This document shows positions 1-7,947 of a stretch of 64,000 nucleotides of DNA, in pieces. This DNA comes from Anaerolineae bacterium (GTDB lineage: Bacteria > Chloroflexota > Anaerolineae > Aggregatilineales > Phototrophicaceae). The position numbers and the translations under genes were made by a program. The stretch lies in NCBI GenBank assembly GCA_022824365.1, contig JAJEAA010000011.1:1-64000 (forward strand). Direction: 5' to 3'. Under the pieces are notes generated by a model. The model did not search any database and was not told the origin of the DNA. It was given only the letters and a program-made list of their open reading frames with translations. Numbering within the stretch: position 1 is the stretch's first letter; each line of letters opens with the position of its first letter.

Positions 1-2
1 TC

Positions 3-131
3 ATCGAGGTAGTCTACAATCAGCAACGTCCCCACAGCGCATTGGACTACCAAACGCCGGCAGAATTTGAGGCAGCCTGGTTTCAACTCAACTCCCTCAA
101 ATTTCCCGAGATTTTGTGTCCAATAATTTAG
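3..131 (+). CDS. IS3-family transposase (OrfB/integrase), C-terminal fragment cut by window start
   Basis: The open frame from base 3 reads IEVVYNQQRPHSALDYQTP and stops at 129-131. The YNxxRPHSALxYxTPAEF signature is the usual end of the DDE integrase domain of IS3-family transposases, which cut and join DNA ends during insertion. Only about 42 residues lie in the window, so completeness of the gene cannot be judged. The frame runs to within about 10 bp of the likely element end, as is normal for IS3 elements. What is seen is the motif and the stop; the family assignment rests on that motif alone. Confidence 0.85.
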   Translation: MEVVYNQQRPHSALDYQTPAEFEAAWFQLNSLKFPEILCPII

Positions 132-141
132 GACCACTACA
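116..141. repeat. Probable right terminal inverted repeat of the IS3-family element
   Basis: Just after the transposase stop the sequence GTGTCCAATAATTTAGGACC runs on to CACTACA at base 141. This kind of end, read inward as TGTAGTGGTCC, ending in the dinucleotide TG/CA, is common for IS3 elements. The left end lies outside the window, so the repeat cannot be confirmed by pairing. Confidence 0.5.
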
Positions 142-270
142 ATAGCGCAAGCAAGTCTCCCCCATTGCAATGGGGGAGATTTAGAGGGGGTTAAATTTGC
201 ATGATTTACTTGTACTTACTGAGATTTTTTCGTTTGCATGAGTCCATGATATTAGACTGAGGGAAGAGCC

Positions 271-783
271 ATGCCAGAGAACACGCCGGTTGAAATGCAC
301 GCGGAGTTGCCGCTGTTCAACACCGAGACCTGGATGTACGAGGACTTTGAGCTGGGGGCGAAGATCAAGTCGATACGGCGGACGCTTTCCGAGGGCGAGT
401 GCATGATTTTCAACGCTATTGTGCTGGATATGCACCCTTATGTGGCGGATGAGATTTTCGCCCGGGACGAGGGGATTTTCGACAAGCGGCTGGTGGCCGG
501 CTCGATGGTGTTCAGCATCGGCCTGGGTTTGATGGCGCATAACAACGTGCATACTTTCAGTTATGGTTATGACAGGCTGCGCTTCATCAAGCCGGTATTC
601 ATCGGCGATACGATTTACACTGTGCGGACGCACTTGAGCAAGGAGCCGAAGTACAAGGAGATGGGTTTGGTGAAGGTGAGTTACGAGGTTTACAAGAATG
701 AAGGGGTGCTGGCTTTATACTGCGAGCACTTGCAGACGGTGAAGTATCGGGAGCCGGGGAAGTTCAATATCAGTTCTGATTAA
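271..783 (+). CDS. MaoC-like hotdog-fold dehydratase family protein
   Basis: A 170-residue protein of the MaoC/R-hydratase hotdog type. The helix segment after residue 40 ([20 protein letters not shown]), then DEIFA and a glycine-rich turn ([15 protein letters not shown], about 74-88), follow the MaoC pattern; the C-terminal half has [13 protein letters not shown] typical of the second conserved strand. Family members hydrate or dehydrate acyl-CoA or acyl-ACP thioesters. In canonical enzymes the catalytic pair is D-x4-H; here D53 is followed by M-H-P-Y-V, so the position of the catalytic His holds Val58 and a His sits two residues after the Asp. Substrate and activity are therefore uncertain. 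The start has a GGAAGAG ribosome binding site. It is followed by the mutarotase gene on the same strand about 240 bp on. Confidence 0.75.
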   Translation: MPENTPVEMHAELPLFNTETWMYEDFELGAKIKSIRRTLSEGECMIFNAIVLDMHPYVADEIFARDEGIFDKRLVAGSMVFSIGLGLMAHNNVHTFSYGYDRLRFIKPVFIGDTIYTVRTHLSKEPKYKEMGLVKVSYEVYKNEGVLALYCEHLQTVKYREPGKFNISSD

Positions 784-1013
784 GTCGTTGAAAGCAAGTA
801 ATGAAAACACGGAGATGTCGCTTTTCTACCCCACCCCCCGGCCCCTTTCTCGCCATCTCTATGGCGAGCATCCGAGGCATCAGGGAGGGGGAGCGCCAAT
901 AGCGAGATTTTCTTGTTAAATCAAAACTGCCGACTAGGCGCAAGTCTCCACCATTTCTATGGTGAGAGGCAGATTAGAGGCGTTGATTTTCACGACTAAC
1001 GTTGGAATTATTA
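784..1013. repeat. Intergenic region with dispersed CCCC-rich / GGGGGAG repeat; no gene seen
   Basis: Between the MaoC and mutarotase genes lies a copy of a dispersed element of the form CTACCCCACCCCCCGGCCCC followed by a short palindrome and an AGGGAGGGGG block. Similar pieces occur near 155-190, 1365, 3220, 5520, 7643, 8080, 14982, 20942, 30184 and 32288. Nothing in it codes. Confidence 0.6.
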
Positions 1014-1025
1014 AGGAGAGCAGCG

Positions 1026-1349
1026 ATGCAACGATTTGGGCAGGTGATTGGATTGAGGGCGGAGGACGCGGCTGAGTATATTCGTTTGCACGCGGATGTT
1101 TGGCCGGGCGTGCTCAAGAAGATCGAGGAGTGCAATATCCGCAATTACTCGATTTATCGTTATGGCGATCTGCTATTCGCTTACATGGAGTATCACGGGG
1201 ATGACTTCGAGGCGGATATGGCGGCGATGGCGGCGGACGAGATGACGCAGAAGTGGTGGGATCTTTGCATGCCGATGCAGAAGCCGGTGGCGGAGCGGGC
1301 TGAAGGCGAGTGGTGGCATACTATCGAGGAAGTTTTCCACATGGATTAG
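1026..1349 (+). CDS. rhaM: L-rhamnose mutarotase
   Basis: A 107-residue protein matching the L-rhamnose mutarotase family over its whole usual length. It interconverts the alpha and beta anomers of L-rhamnopyranose. The family active-site residues known from E. coli RhaM fall at the same numbers: Tyr18, His22 (YIRLH) and Tyr41 (NIRNYSIY); the WW pair at 77-78 and the ending GEWWHTIEEVFHMD are characteristic. The ATG at 1026 is chosen over an upstream in-frame TTG because AAGGAG lies seven bases before it. The enolase-superfamily gene that follows on the other strand may act in the same sugar or sugar-acid route, but no other rhamnose gene is in the window. Confidence 0.93.
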   Translation: MQRFGQVIGLRAEDAAEYIRLHADVWPGVLKKIEECNIRNYSIYRYGDLLFAYMEYHGDDFEADMAAMAADEMTQKWWDLCMPMQKPVAERAEGEWWHTIEEVFHMD

Positions 1350-1387
1350 GGGTTTGCCCCGTTCCCTCTCCGAAGCATCAGTTGAGG

Positions 1388-1461
1388 ACTGGGCAGTTTT
1401 CAGCGAGCAGAATATCGTCGTATATCTTGTATTTTTCGGGCGACCCAAGGGTCGCCCCTAC
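1388..1461. repeat. Dispersed element ending in a GGGCGACCC/GGGTCGCCC palindrome
   Basis: The stretch with CAGTTTTCAGCGA, ATATCGTCGTATATCTTGTA and then GGGCGACCCAAGGGTCGCCC-CTAC (1438-1461) is repeated at about 8127-8205 with small changes. The terminal palindrome has a nine-base-pair stem and a two-base loop. It is the longest version of the palindrome family found throughout the window's intergenic regions. Confidence 0.75.
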
Positions 1462-1950
1462 GGTTTGCGTTTTGCGGGGTTGGCGGAGGAGCAGCGATTT
1501 GACTGGCGGACGGCGCGAGTGCCGTCCATGTAAGAATTTATTTGTGTTGCGGGCGGCATGGCGATCGCCCCTACGGTTCGCGTTTTGCGGGGTTGGCGGA
1601 GGAGCGGCGATTTGACCAGCGGGCGGCGCGAGTGCCGTCCATGTAAGAATTTATTTGTGTTGCGGGCGGCATGGCGATCGCCCATACGGTTTGCGTTTTG
1701 CGGGGTTGGCGGAGGAGCGGCGATTTGACTGGCGGGCGGCGCGAGTGCCGTCCATGTGAGAATTTATTTGTGTTGCGGGCGGCATGGCGATCGCCCATAC
1801 GGTTTGCGTTTTGTGGGGTTGGCGGAGGAGCGGCGATTTGACCGGCGGGCGGCGCGAGTGTCGTCCATGTGAGAATTTATTTGTGTTGCGGGCGGCATGG
1901 TGATCACCCATACAGTTCGCGTTTTGTGGGGTTGGCGGGCGGCATGGCAG
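1461..1950. repeat. 113-bp tandem repeat, four full copies plus a partial fifth
   Basis: The landmark CGGTTTGCGTTTTG or its close variant begins at 1461, 1574, 1687, 1800 and 1913, an exact spacing of 113 bp each time. Each unit contains GCGGGGTTGGCGGAGGAGC, a GGCACTCGCGCC-type imperfect palindrome, AAGAATTTATTTGTGTTGCG and a GGGCGGCATGGCGATCGCCC palindrome. The copies differ by a few substitutions and no visible indels. The array abuts the stop codon of the dehydratase gene (1958). Open frames inside it are repeat artefacts. Confidence 0.95.
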
Positions 1951-1957
1951 GTCGGCC

Positions 1958-3076
1958 TTACAGCAGGGCGACGGTGGCGTCGTCGATGAAGTCCCAGTCC
2001 CATTCGATGCCGGTTCCTGGTCCTTGGGGCGGGCGGGCGTAGCCGTCGGCGTCGATTTGGATGGGGTTTTTGATGCCGAGTTTCATGAGCGAGCCGGGGT
2101 AGAGGGCTTCGAAGAATTCGCAGTTGGCGATGGCGCAGCAGCAGTGCAGGTTGACGATTTCCAGCGCCGGGTAGATGGCGGTGTGGATTTCGCAGCGCAT
2201 GCCGAAGGCTTCGGCCAGGTGGGCGGTCTTCATCACCGCGGTGACGCCGCCTTTCCAGGAGACATCGCTGCGGACGATATCGACCACCCCGCCGGCGATG
2301 CATTCAGCGGTTGAATAATGCGAGCCGGCCAGGACTTCGGCACCGCAGATTGGAATATCCAGGTCGCGGGTCAGCTTGCGCAAGCCATTGAAGTCGACAT
2401 CGTAGAGGGGCTCCTCAAACCAGTAGTAGTCCAGTTTTTCCAGTTCGCGGCCCATGCGCAGCGCTTCTTCGTAATAGGTGTGGGCGGTGACGGGGTCGGC
2501 CATGAGCTTGAATTTGGGGTCAGCGCCGACCGCTTCCCGGCAGAGGCGGTAGGCTTCGAGCGCTTCGTGATAGTCGCTGGGGGGATGCAGTTTGTAGCCG
2601 TGGAAACCTTGCTGCTTGAAAGCCAATGCCTGCTCGGCGTAATCGCGCGGGGAATCGAGAAAGAGGGAGCTGACGTAGGTCGGGGCTTTGTCGCGATAAT
2701 GCCCGAGCAGTTGGTAGAGGGGCAGGTCGGCGAGTTTGCCGGCGATATCCCAAAGGGCGATATCGAAGGGGCCGTAGGCGTATATGGGAGTGAGATGCCA
2801 GACGCGGTCATAGCGCCGGAAGTCATGCCAGTGTTTTTCGCGGGCGAGGGGGTCTTTGCCGAGGAAGAAGGGTTTGAGGGAGCCGGCGGCGATGGCGCCC
2901 GCCATTTCCGCGCCCATGCCGGCGAAGCCCATGCTGATGCCGTCGATGCCGGCGTCGGTCTTGAGGGCGATGATGAGGAAGTGCATATCGGATTTTTGAG
3001 TGTCGCGGAGTTCGGTGGCGGACATGATTTCTTCCTGGTGCTTGCAGAGGCGGATTTCGATATCGGTGATTTTCAT
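1958..3076 (-). CDS. Mandelate racemase / muconate lactonizing enzyme family protein (enolase superfamily), probable sugar-acid dehydratase
   Basis: A 372-residue enolase-superfamily enzyme, the normal length for the mandelate racemase group. These enzymes take a proton alpha to a carboxylate with Mg2+ help; many dehydrate aldonic acids such as galactonate, rhamnonate or fuconate. Visible residues, numbered from the chosen ATG: YKLHPP with Lys162 and His164, metal ligands Asp194 (LMADPV), Glu221/222 (FEEPL) and Glu247 (GAEVLAGS), and the general base His298 (EIHTA). The second member of the usual K-x-K motif is His here. The start MKITDIEIRL at 3076 is preferred over an upstream ATG because AAAGGGA precedes it. 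Its proximity to rhamnose mutarotase hints at deoxy-sugar catabolism, but the substrate is not fixed by sequence. Confidence 0.85.
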   Translation of the reverse strand: MKITDIEIRLCKHQEEIMSATELRDTQKSDMHFLIIALKTDAGIDGISMGFAGMGAEMAGAIAAGSLKPFFLGKDPLAREKHWHDFRRYDRVWHLTPIYAYGPFDIALWDIAGKLADLPLYQLLGHYRDKAPTYVSSLFLDSPRDYAEQALAFKQQGFHGYKLHPPSDYHEALEAYRLCREAVGADPKFKLMADPVTAHTYYEEALRMGRELEKLDYYWFEEPLYDVDFNGLRKLTRDLDIPICGAEVLAGSHYSTAECIAGGVVDIVRSDVSWKGGVTAVMKTAHLAEAFGMRCEIHTAIYPALEIVNLHCCCAIANCEFFEALYPGSLMKLGIKNPIQIDADGYARPPQGPGTGIEWDWDFIDDATVALL

Positions 3077-3163
3077 GGTTGGATTCCCTTTGAGATGAGC
3101 ATTCATGGATTTTACCACCGAGGACAGCGAGTTTTGTCGAGGGCGGCGAGGGTTGGCGCAGGC

Positions 3164-3187
3164 GGGCGGCTCGATGGCTCGCCCCTA
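3164..3187. repeat. Palindromic intergenic repeat copy (GGGCGGC...GCTCGCCCCTAC)
   Basis: Copy of the window's dispersed palindrome, here GGGCGGCTCGATGGCTCGCC followed by CCTAC. It lies between the dehydratase and the secreted protease gene, followed by a CCCCCC-rich piece and the palindrome CCCCCATATCAATGGGGGG near 3224. Confidence 0.7.
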
Positions 3188-3397
3188 CGGATCGCGTTTT
3201 GCGTTTGGTCTACCCCCCTCAGTCCCCCCATATCAATGGGGGGAAGCAGTCCCAAATGAATCCTCTTGGGATTCTTAACGATACCAGTACCGTACAAGCC
3301 TTACGGTCGGATTTCTGCGATTGACCTACGATGTTCGCGCGGATGGCGCATATTTGATATTGTTGCCGTTGGAATATGGTTATGTCGGGAGGTTTGT

Positions 3398-5476
3398 ATG
3401 CGAAGGTTATTTTGCATTGTCGCGTTAATGCTATGCTTGCCGGCGCTGGCGCAGGACGGGGAGTACCCGACGTTGGCGGCTTTGGCGAATATGAGGGTCC
3501 CGGCTTTCGATTATGTCGATATGGTGGATCGCATGTCGCCGATGAATACGGATCACAGTCCGCCGGCGGAGCGGCCGCAATACGAGATCGGCGATCGCGA
3601 GCAGTTTCGTTTGTCGATAGGGGAAGAGGGCAACAGCGAGCAGGTTGAGATGGAGTTGCGGGGGCAGACGAAGCGGGTATTGATCTGGGTGCAGGCGTCG
3701 GTGGATTACCCGAACTGGCGAGCCAACTCGCTGGCGCAAGTCCTGGAAACGCAGGTGCTGAACCCGATGCAGGCTTTGTTCAAAACAAGCGAGCCGCCCG
3801 GCGTGGACGGCGATGACCGCATGATCGTCGCGATGATGCATGACCCGGAAGGCAACCGATTGGGTTATTTCTCGTCCGCGCATACGCGCCCCCGTCAGGT
3901 TTATTCGAGGAGCAATCAACGGGAGATGGTGGTCGTCAACCTGGCTTTGGACGACAAATACGATTTTTTTGACAAGGTGCTTTTGGATGTCATCGCCCAC
4001 GAGTACCAGCACGTCCTGCATCACCACAGCGATACGGGCGAAGAGCTCTGGCTGGATGAAGCGTTGGCCACTTACGCCGGTCATGTAACGGCGGAAAAGC
4101 GCTTTGAGATTCATGGCACGCACAGCGTAGCGGACAGCTTCCTGGAAGCGCCGAACACCGGCTTGACGCAATGGCAGGCGACGGAGGAGACAGGACCGAA
4201 GTATGGGGCGGGCGGGCTCTTCATGATCCACCTGGCGCGGGAGTTTGGGGAAGACATCGCGGCGCAGTTGCTGGCGGAGCCGAGCAATGGCTGGCGGGCG
4301 GTATCGAAGGTGCTGCGCGAACAGCACGGGGCGTCGGCTGACGAGGTCTTCGCCGATTGGGTGCTGGCGAATTATTATCTGGACGCGCGGCGCGGTTATG
4401 GTTATCGCGAGTTGGATGCTGAATTAAATCCGCCGGGAGCGGCGGCCGCGCTGAACAGTTTCCCCGCCACGTATGAAGGCGAGCTGCCGCAATACAGCAC
4501 GGATTACATCACGGTGGACGCGCGCGGGGGGGATAAACTTTTGGCGCGTTTATGGCAGGCGCCGGAAGCGCGCTTTGTGGCTGAGGGGGCGCCTGAAGGG
4601 GAGCATTTCGCTTACGCGGTCACATCGGATTTCAGCAACAGCCGGCTGACGCGGGAGATTTTGCTGAGCGCGCCGCGGCAAGCGTGGCTTACGTTCCGCA
4701 TCTGGTACGACCTCGTGCCGGAACTCGAGTATGGCTACATCACGATCAGCGATGACGCGGGCCAATCCTGGCAGACGCTGCGGGGCCGCTACACCGATTG
4801 GTCGGAAGTTTACGATGAGTTTTACACTCATGGCTATACCGGCGATTCGCGAGGCTGGAAGTACGAGCGGATTGACCTCAGCCCGTATACGCCGGGTCAT
4901 GTGCTGATTCGATTCGAGGTGGTATCGAATCTCGCCACCTCTTATCGGGGCATGGCGATCGACGACTTGCGGATTCAAGCGCTGAACTTGCACGAGGATT
5001 TTGAGACGCCGGACGATGTCTGGGAATATGAAGGCTGGATCCGCAGCGACAACCGCCTGCCGAACAAGACCTGGCTGCAGGTCGTGCAGGATACGGGGGA
5101 CAAGTTGCATGTCAGCCGGGAGTTGGTGACTGGCAATGGGGAGTTGGCTGTGGAGCTTTTGCCGGGCGTGAGCCAGGCCTTGGTGGCGGTGTCGCCGATC
5201 GCGCCGGTGACAAGTTTGCCAACTGAATATGAGTTGGAGGCTTATCTGCTGAATGAGAACGGGGAGGTCATGGTCGTAAGCCGGGAATGCTCGGTGACGA
5301 CTACGGATCCGCTGAACTTCCGGGCGACGCCGAACGGCAGCAAGATCGGGCTGTTGCCGAAGGGAACGGTCGTCGACGCGCTGGACAAGGACGGCGATTG
5401 GTTTCAGGTGGATTACAACAATCGGCTGGGCTGGGTGCATGGGGATTATGTGAACACGGCGGGGGAATGTCCGTGA
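3398..5476 (+). CDS. Secreted zinc metalloprotease with immune-inhibitor-A/MAM-like and C-terminal SH3 domains
   Basis: A 692-residue exported protein. The start MRRLFCIVALMLCLPALAQ gives a clean signal peptide and has GGGAGG just before it; an upstream ATG at 3266 would add 44 residues of non-secretory sequence through repeat DNA and is rejected. The catalytic motif is H201-E-Y-Q-H205 with the candidate third zinc ligand Glu221 in ELWLDEALATYAG, which resembles M30/M6-type peptidases. Residues around 450-570 form a beta-sandwich domain (YGYITISDDAGQSW, VLIRFEVVSN, MAIDDLRI) like that of immune inhibitor A proteases. From about 626 on there is a bacterial SH3 domain (LNFRATPNGSKIG, GWVHGDYV). 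It probably acts on proteins outside the cell. Confidence 0.85.
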   Translation: MRRLFCIVALMLCLPALAQDGEYPTLAALANMRVPAFDYVDMVDRMSPMNTDHSPPAERPQYEIGDREQFRLSIGEEGNSEQVEMELRGQTKRVLIWVQASVDYPNWRANSLAQVLETQVLNPMQALFKTSEPPGVDGDDRMIVAMMHDPEGNRLGYFSSAHTRPRQVYSRSNQREMVVVNLALDDKYDFFDKVLLDVIAHEYQHVLHHHSDTGEELWLDEALATYAGHVTAEKRFEIHGTHSVADSFLEAPNTGLTQWQATEETGPKYGAGGLFMIHLAREFGEDIAAQLLAEPSNGWRAVSKVLREQHGASADEVFADWVLANYYLDARRGYGYRELDAELNPPGAAAALNSFPATYEGELPQYSTDYITVDARGGDKLLARLWQAPEARFVAEGAPEGEHFAYAVTSDFSNSRLTREILLSAPRQAWLTFRIWYDLVPELEYGYITISDDAGQSWQTLRGRYTDWSEVYDEFYTHGYTGDSRGWKYERIDLSPYTPGHVLIRFEVVSNLATSYRGMAIDDLRIQALNLHEDFETPDDVWEYEGWIRSDNRLPNKTWLQVVQDTGDKLHVSRELVTGNGELAVELLPGVSQALVAVSPIAPVTSLPTEYELEAYLLNENGEVMVVSRECSVTTTDPLNFRATPNGSKIGLLPKGTVVDALDKDGDWFQVDYNNRLGWVHGDYVNTAGECP

Positions 5477-5578
5477 GGTTGGGGACAGGGCGGGTTTGAA
5501 AGTCGCGCGTATTTCAAAGTCTACCCCACCCCCACCCCCCGAAGCATCATGGAGCGGGAGTTTTCGGATGAGTAAGGC

Positions 5579-5602
5579 GGGCGACCCAAGGGTCGCCCCT
5601 AC
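5579..5602. repeat. Palindromic intergenic repeat copy
   Basis: GGGCGACCCAAGGGTCGCCC followed by CTAC, identical to the copy at 1438-1461. It is followed by a short imperfect direct repeat (GATCGTATGTGTTGCGGGG / GTTCGTATGTGTTGTGAGG) at about 5620-5660. No gene is seen in 5477-5717. Confidence 0.75.
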
Positions 5603-5717
5603 AGATCGTATATATTATGAGGATCGTATGTGTTGCGGGGTTCGTATGTGTTGTGAGGTAAGACATCGGGCGGGGAAACTCATCATAGAGATTGATTGAG
5701 GGTCGGTTGTCGGGCTG

Positions 5718-6347
5718 ATGGAATTACGTTTTCGTTTTATCGTGCTTGCGCTGGTGGGTTTGGTCGCGGTGGCGGTTTGGACGTTTCCCGCCTGGCGGCT
5801 TTACTTCCGCGATCGCGGGGGAGACGCGCCATTCCCCGGCTTGGAGCTTGAGTTGCAAGACGACTTTTTGGCTTTGCCGCGGGCGCGGCGGGAGAGGCTG
5901 CTGGAAGAGTATGAGCGGGACGCGGCTGTGGCTTTGGAGATGGCGCTGGCGGCGATAGATGTGGATCGGCCGGCGCCGCCGGATGACATCGCCGATCAAC
6001 TGGAGGGGGCGCGAGCCTTGTTCAGCGGCGAGTTTCAAGAGTTGAACGCGCTGCATTGGGGAGCGGGCCGGGCAACCATTTATGAGTTGGCGGACGGGCG
6101 GCGGATATTGCGTTTTGCCGATTTCGCGTCGGCGCTTTGCCGGGAGGTGCGGGTGTATCTGGCGCGGGATCCGCAGCCTTTAAGCGCCTTGCAGTTGGAG
6201 GGCGCGCTGGATTTGGGGCGGCTGAAAGGCAATATCGGCGATCAGTATTATTTCTTGCCGGCTGATCATGACTTGAGCGTTTATGAATCGGCGGTGGTCT
6301 ATTGTCAGCAATTTGAGACGGTGCTGACGGTGGCGCGTTTGCGCTGA
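5718..6347 (+). CDS. DM13 domain-containing membrane-anchored protein
   Basis: A 209-residue protein with one N-terminal membrane segment (about residues 7-22) and a DM13 domain at about 103-209. DM13 hallmarks visible are GEFQELNALHWGAGRATIYE, a VYLARD strand, the LGRLKGNIGDQYYFLP segment and the VVYCQQF strand with Cys196, the nearly invariant cysteine of the family. DM13 domains have been proposed to be extracytoplasmic redox or electron-transfer domains; that is not shown here. The usual PD before the VYL strand is replaced by CRE, giving a second cysteine (Cys141) that could pair with Cys196. It lies just ahead of a TPR protein on the same strand, possibly co-transcribed. Confidence 0.8.
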   Translation: MELRFRFIVLALVGLVAVAVWTFPAWRLYFRDRGGDAPFPGLELELQDDFLALPRARRERLLEEYERDAAVALEMALAAIDVDRPAPPDDIADQLEGARALFSGEFQELNALHWGAGRATIYELADGRRILRFADFASALCREVRVYLARDPQPLSALQLEGALDLGRLKGNIGDQYYFLPADHDLSVYESAVVYCQQFETVLTVARLR

Positions 6348-6358
6348 GCGAGCGATAG

Positions 6359-6390
6359 ACACAAAGATTCGCCACAGAGTACGCAGAGTT
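6359..6390. repeat. Dispersed 'CACAGAG..CGCAGAG' repeat copy
   Basis: Short copy of a second dispersed family with the consensus ACCACAGAGAACACAGAGGG plus CACAGAG. Other copies are near 20449-20475, 20898-20923 (reverse), 40370-40402, 44670-44702, 54438-54476 and 54498-54522 (reverse). All lie between genes. Confidence 0.65.
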
Positions 6391-6392
6391 AA

Positions 6393-7556
6393 ATGAGAAA
6401 ATCGCTGGCATCAAAACGAAGGTTGATGGGCGTTGCGTTTTGCGCGCTGTTTGCGCTGTGCTTGCCGCTGGTCCCGACGCCGAGCCTGGCGATCGGCAAA
6501 GCGACGCCGACGCCGGCGGCGACAGCCTTCCCCGAGGTTTTGGATGTGGAGGAGGCGCTGGAGAGCGCGCTGGCGCTATTGCAAGAGCAAGCTTATGACG
6601 AGGCTTTGAGGCTGGCCGAGAGGATCTTGCAGGAGGACGAGGAGGCTTGGCGGGCTTATTATTATCGCGGCTTCGCGCAGGTTCAACTGGAGGACCTTGC
6701 GGCGGGCATCGAGGATTATACGGCGGTGCTGGAATTGCGGCCTTGGGACAGCTTGTTTTGGCGCTTGCGCGGCGAATTGCAGTTGCGAGATCGCAATCCG
6801 CGGGGGGCGCGAGGGGATTACAAGCGGGCGCTCTTTTATAATCCGCGCTCGGCGCAGGCTTATCAGAGGCTGGCGGAATTGCATGATCGGGATGTGGACA
6901 AGCGTTTGCATGACCTGTACCGGACAATCGTCGAGGCGCGGGGAGCGGATTCGCGGGGAGCGAGCAACCGGGCGCTGGACTTGCTGACCGAGGCGATTGA
7001 CGATTTTGACCGGGGCAGCGTCCGGGAGGAGTTGGGTTATGCGTATTTCGCGCGGGCGAATATCTGGGCGGCGCAGGCGCGCTGGGACGAGGCGCTGGCG
7101 GACTTGGACGAGGCGCTGGAATTGCAGCCGGCGATGCAGGATTATTACCTGGCGCGGGGATTTGTGTACGCGGAGACGGAGCGTCTGGCGCTGGCGGGGC
7201 GGGACTTTTACCAGCGTATGATTTTGCTTGAGCGCGAATCTTATGAGGCGACGCTGGAGGCGGGGCGGAGCGTCACGGTGGAGATGGAGCAGGGATTGAT
7301 GGCGCGGTTGCGCTTCGAGGGCGGGGTCGGCCAGCGGGTGACAATCGCGGCGCGGGATACTCTGGGCGCGGGGGTTGATCCGCTGCTCGCGCTGCTGGAT
7401 ATTGAGGGGGCGCCGTTGCTGGGGGATGACGATGGCGGCGGCGAGTTGGACGCGTTGATCAGCGATTATGAATTGCCGGCGGACGGGATGTATACGGCGG
7501 TCGTGAGTCATGCGAACGGGGGCTACGAGGGGAAGATACGGGTGAGCTTGCGTTGA
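6393..7556 (+). CDS. Exported TPR-repeat protein with C-terminal PPC-like beta domain
   Basis: A 387-residue protein. Residues 1-33 form a signal sequence (hydrophobic core GVAFCALFALCLPL, ending PSLA). About 55-270 contain tetratricopeptide repeats, for example AWRAYYYRGFAQVQLEDLAA and ARWDEALADLDEALELQPAM, which serve protein-protein contact. Residues from about 285 form a beta-rich domain with QRVTIAARDTLGAGVDPLLA, LLGDDDGGGELDA and DGMYTAVVSH, the pattern of bacterial pre-peptidase C-terminal (PPC) domains. No enzymatic motif is visible. Its role is probably scaffolding outside the membrane; the specific partner is unknown. It sits about 45 bp after the DM13 gene. Confidence 0.75.
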   Translation: MRKSLASKRRLMGVAFCALFALCLPLVPTPSLAIGKATPTPAATAFPEVLDVEEALESALALLQEQAYDEALRLAERILQEDEEAWRAYYYRGFAQVQLEDLAAGIEDYTAVLELRPWDSLFWRLRGELQLRDRNPRGARGDYKRALFYNPRSAQAYQRLAELHDRDVDKRLHDLYRTIVEARGADSRGASNRALDLLTEAIDDFDRGSVREELGYAYFARANIWAAQARWDEALADLDEALELQPAMQDYYLARGFVYAETERLALAGRDFYQRMILLERESYEATLEAGRSVTVEMEQGLMARLRFEGGVGQRVTIAARDTLGAGVDPLLALLDIEGAPLLGDDDGGGELDALISDYELPADGMYTAVVSHANGGYEGKIRVSLR

Positions 7557-7837
7557 TTGGGCGGCGTTGTGATAGTTTTTTATCAATGAGGACACAGAAG
7601 TGGTTCCAAGAAAGTAATTGAAAATAAGGAGATGCCGCTATTCCACCCCATCCCCGGCCCTTCCCCATTGCAATGGGGAAGGGTGACTAGTCAATGCACA
7701 TGGGAAGGCTAGTAGAATTTGCATGGCTTACTTGCACTTACTGAGGCACGGAGAAAAGCTAATATCCCGATTATGTCAGCGAGTTGGGATTCAGTTGCGT
7801 TTAATGGGGCACAGGAAAGGCAGCGTTCCGCCGGGAA
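7557..7837. other. Gene-poor region with dispersed repeats
   Basis: After the TPR gene there is a CCCCATCCCCGGCCCTTCCC repeat with the palindrome CCCCATTGCAATGGGG (about 7643-7682). A 60-codon frame from 7719 has no recognisable features and overlaps the SRP RNA on the other strand, so it is not called. Confidence 0.5.
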
Positions 7838-7941
7838 GATGAGCCAGGATACCACAAGACACCCAGATGTTTTCCTTAGTGCTGCTGCCGTTAAGCCCTG
7901 ACACGGTTCGGAATTTTCTGCCGCAAGGGTCCCGGCTCATC
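7838..7941 (-). ncRNA. ffs: Signal recognition particle RNA, small bacterial (4.5S) type
   Basis: The minus strand reads the domain IV core of SRP RNA: GAACC, GTCAGG, then the apical hairpin and AGCAGC-ACTAAG, the internal-loop bases bound by Ffh. The flanks close a long hairpin: GATGAGCC at the 5' end pairs perfectly with GGCTCATC at the 3' end, giving a 104-nt RNA of the usual small size. The apical loop is C-U-[UAAC]-G-G instead of the common GGAA loop; URRC loops are a known minority form. The RNA works with Ffh and FtsY in cotranslational targeting of membrane and secreted proteins. A near-consensus promoter lies seven bases upstream. Seen: core motif, stem, loop. Inferred: exact ends. 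Confidence 0.9.
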
Positions 7942-7947
7942 ATGGCG

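Noticed and set aside
1461-1950. CRISPR array
   Set aside because: The full 113-bp unit repeats with substitutions throughout. There is no short constant repeat with variable spacers, and no cas gene is near.
1458-2303. Overlapping minus-strand ORFs of 75 to 179 codons in the 1.46-1.95 kb region
   Set aside because: They repeat the same peptide every 113 bp because the DNA is a tandem repeat, and the longest one runs into the dehydratase gene in a wrong frame.
2318-3259. 313-codon plus-strand ORF opposite the dehydratase gene
   Set aside because: It mirrors a confidently assigned enolase-superfamily gene; GC-rich codon use makes long shadow frames.
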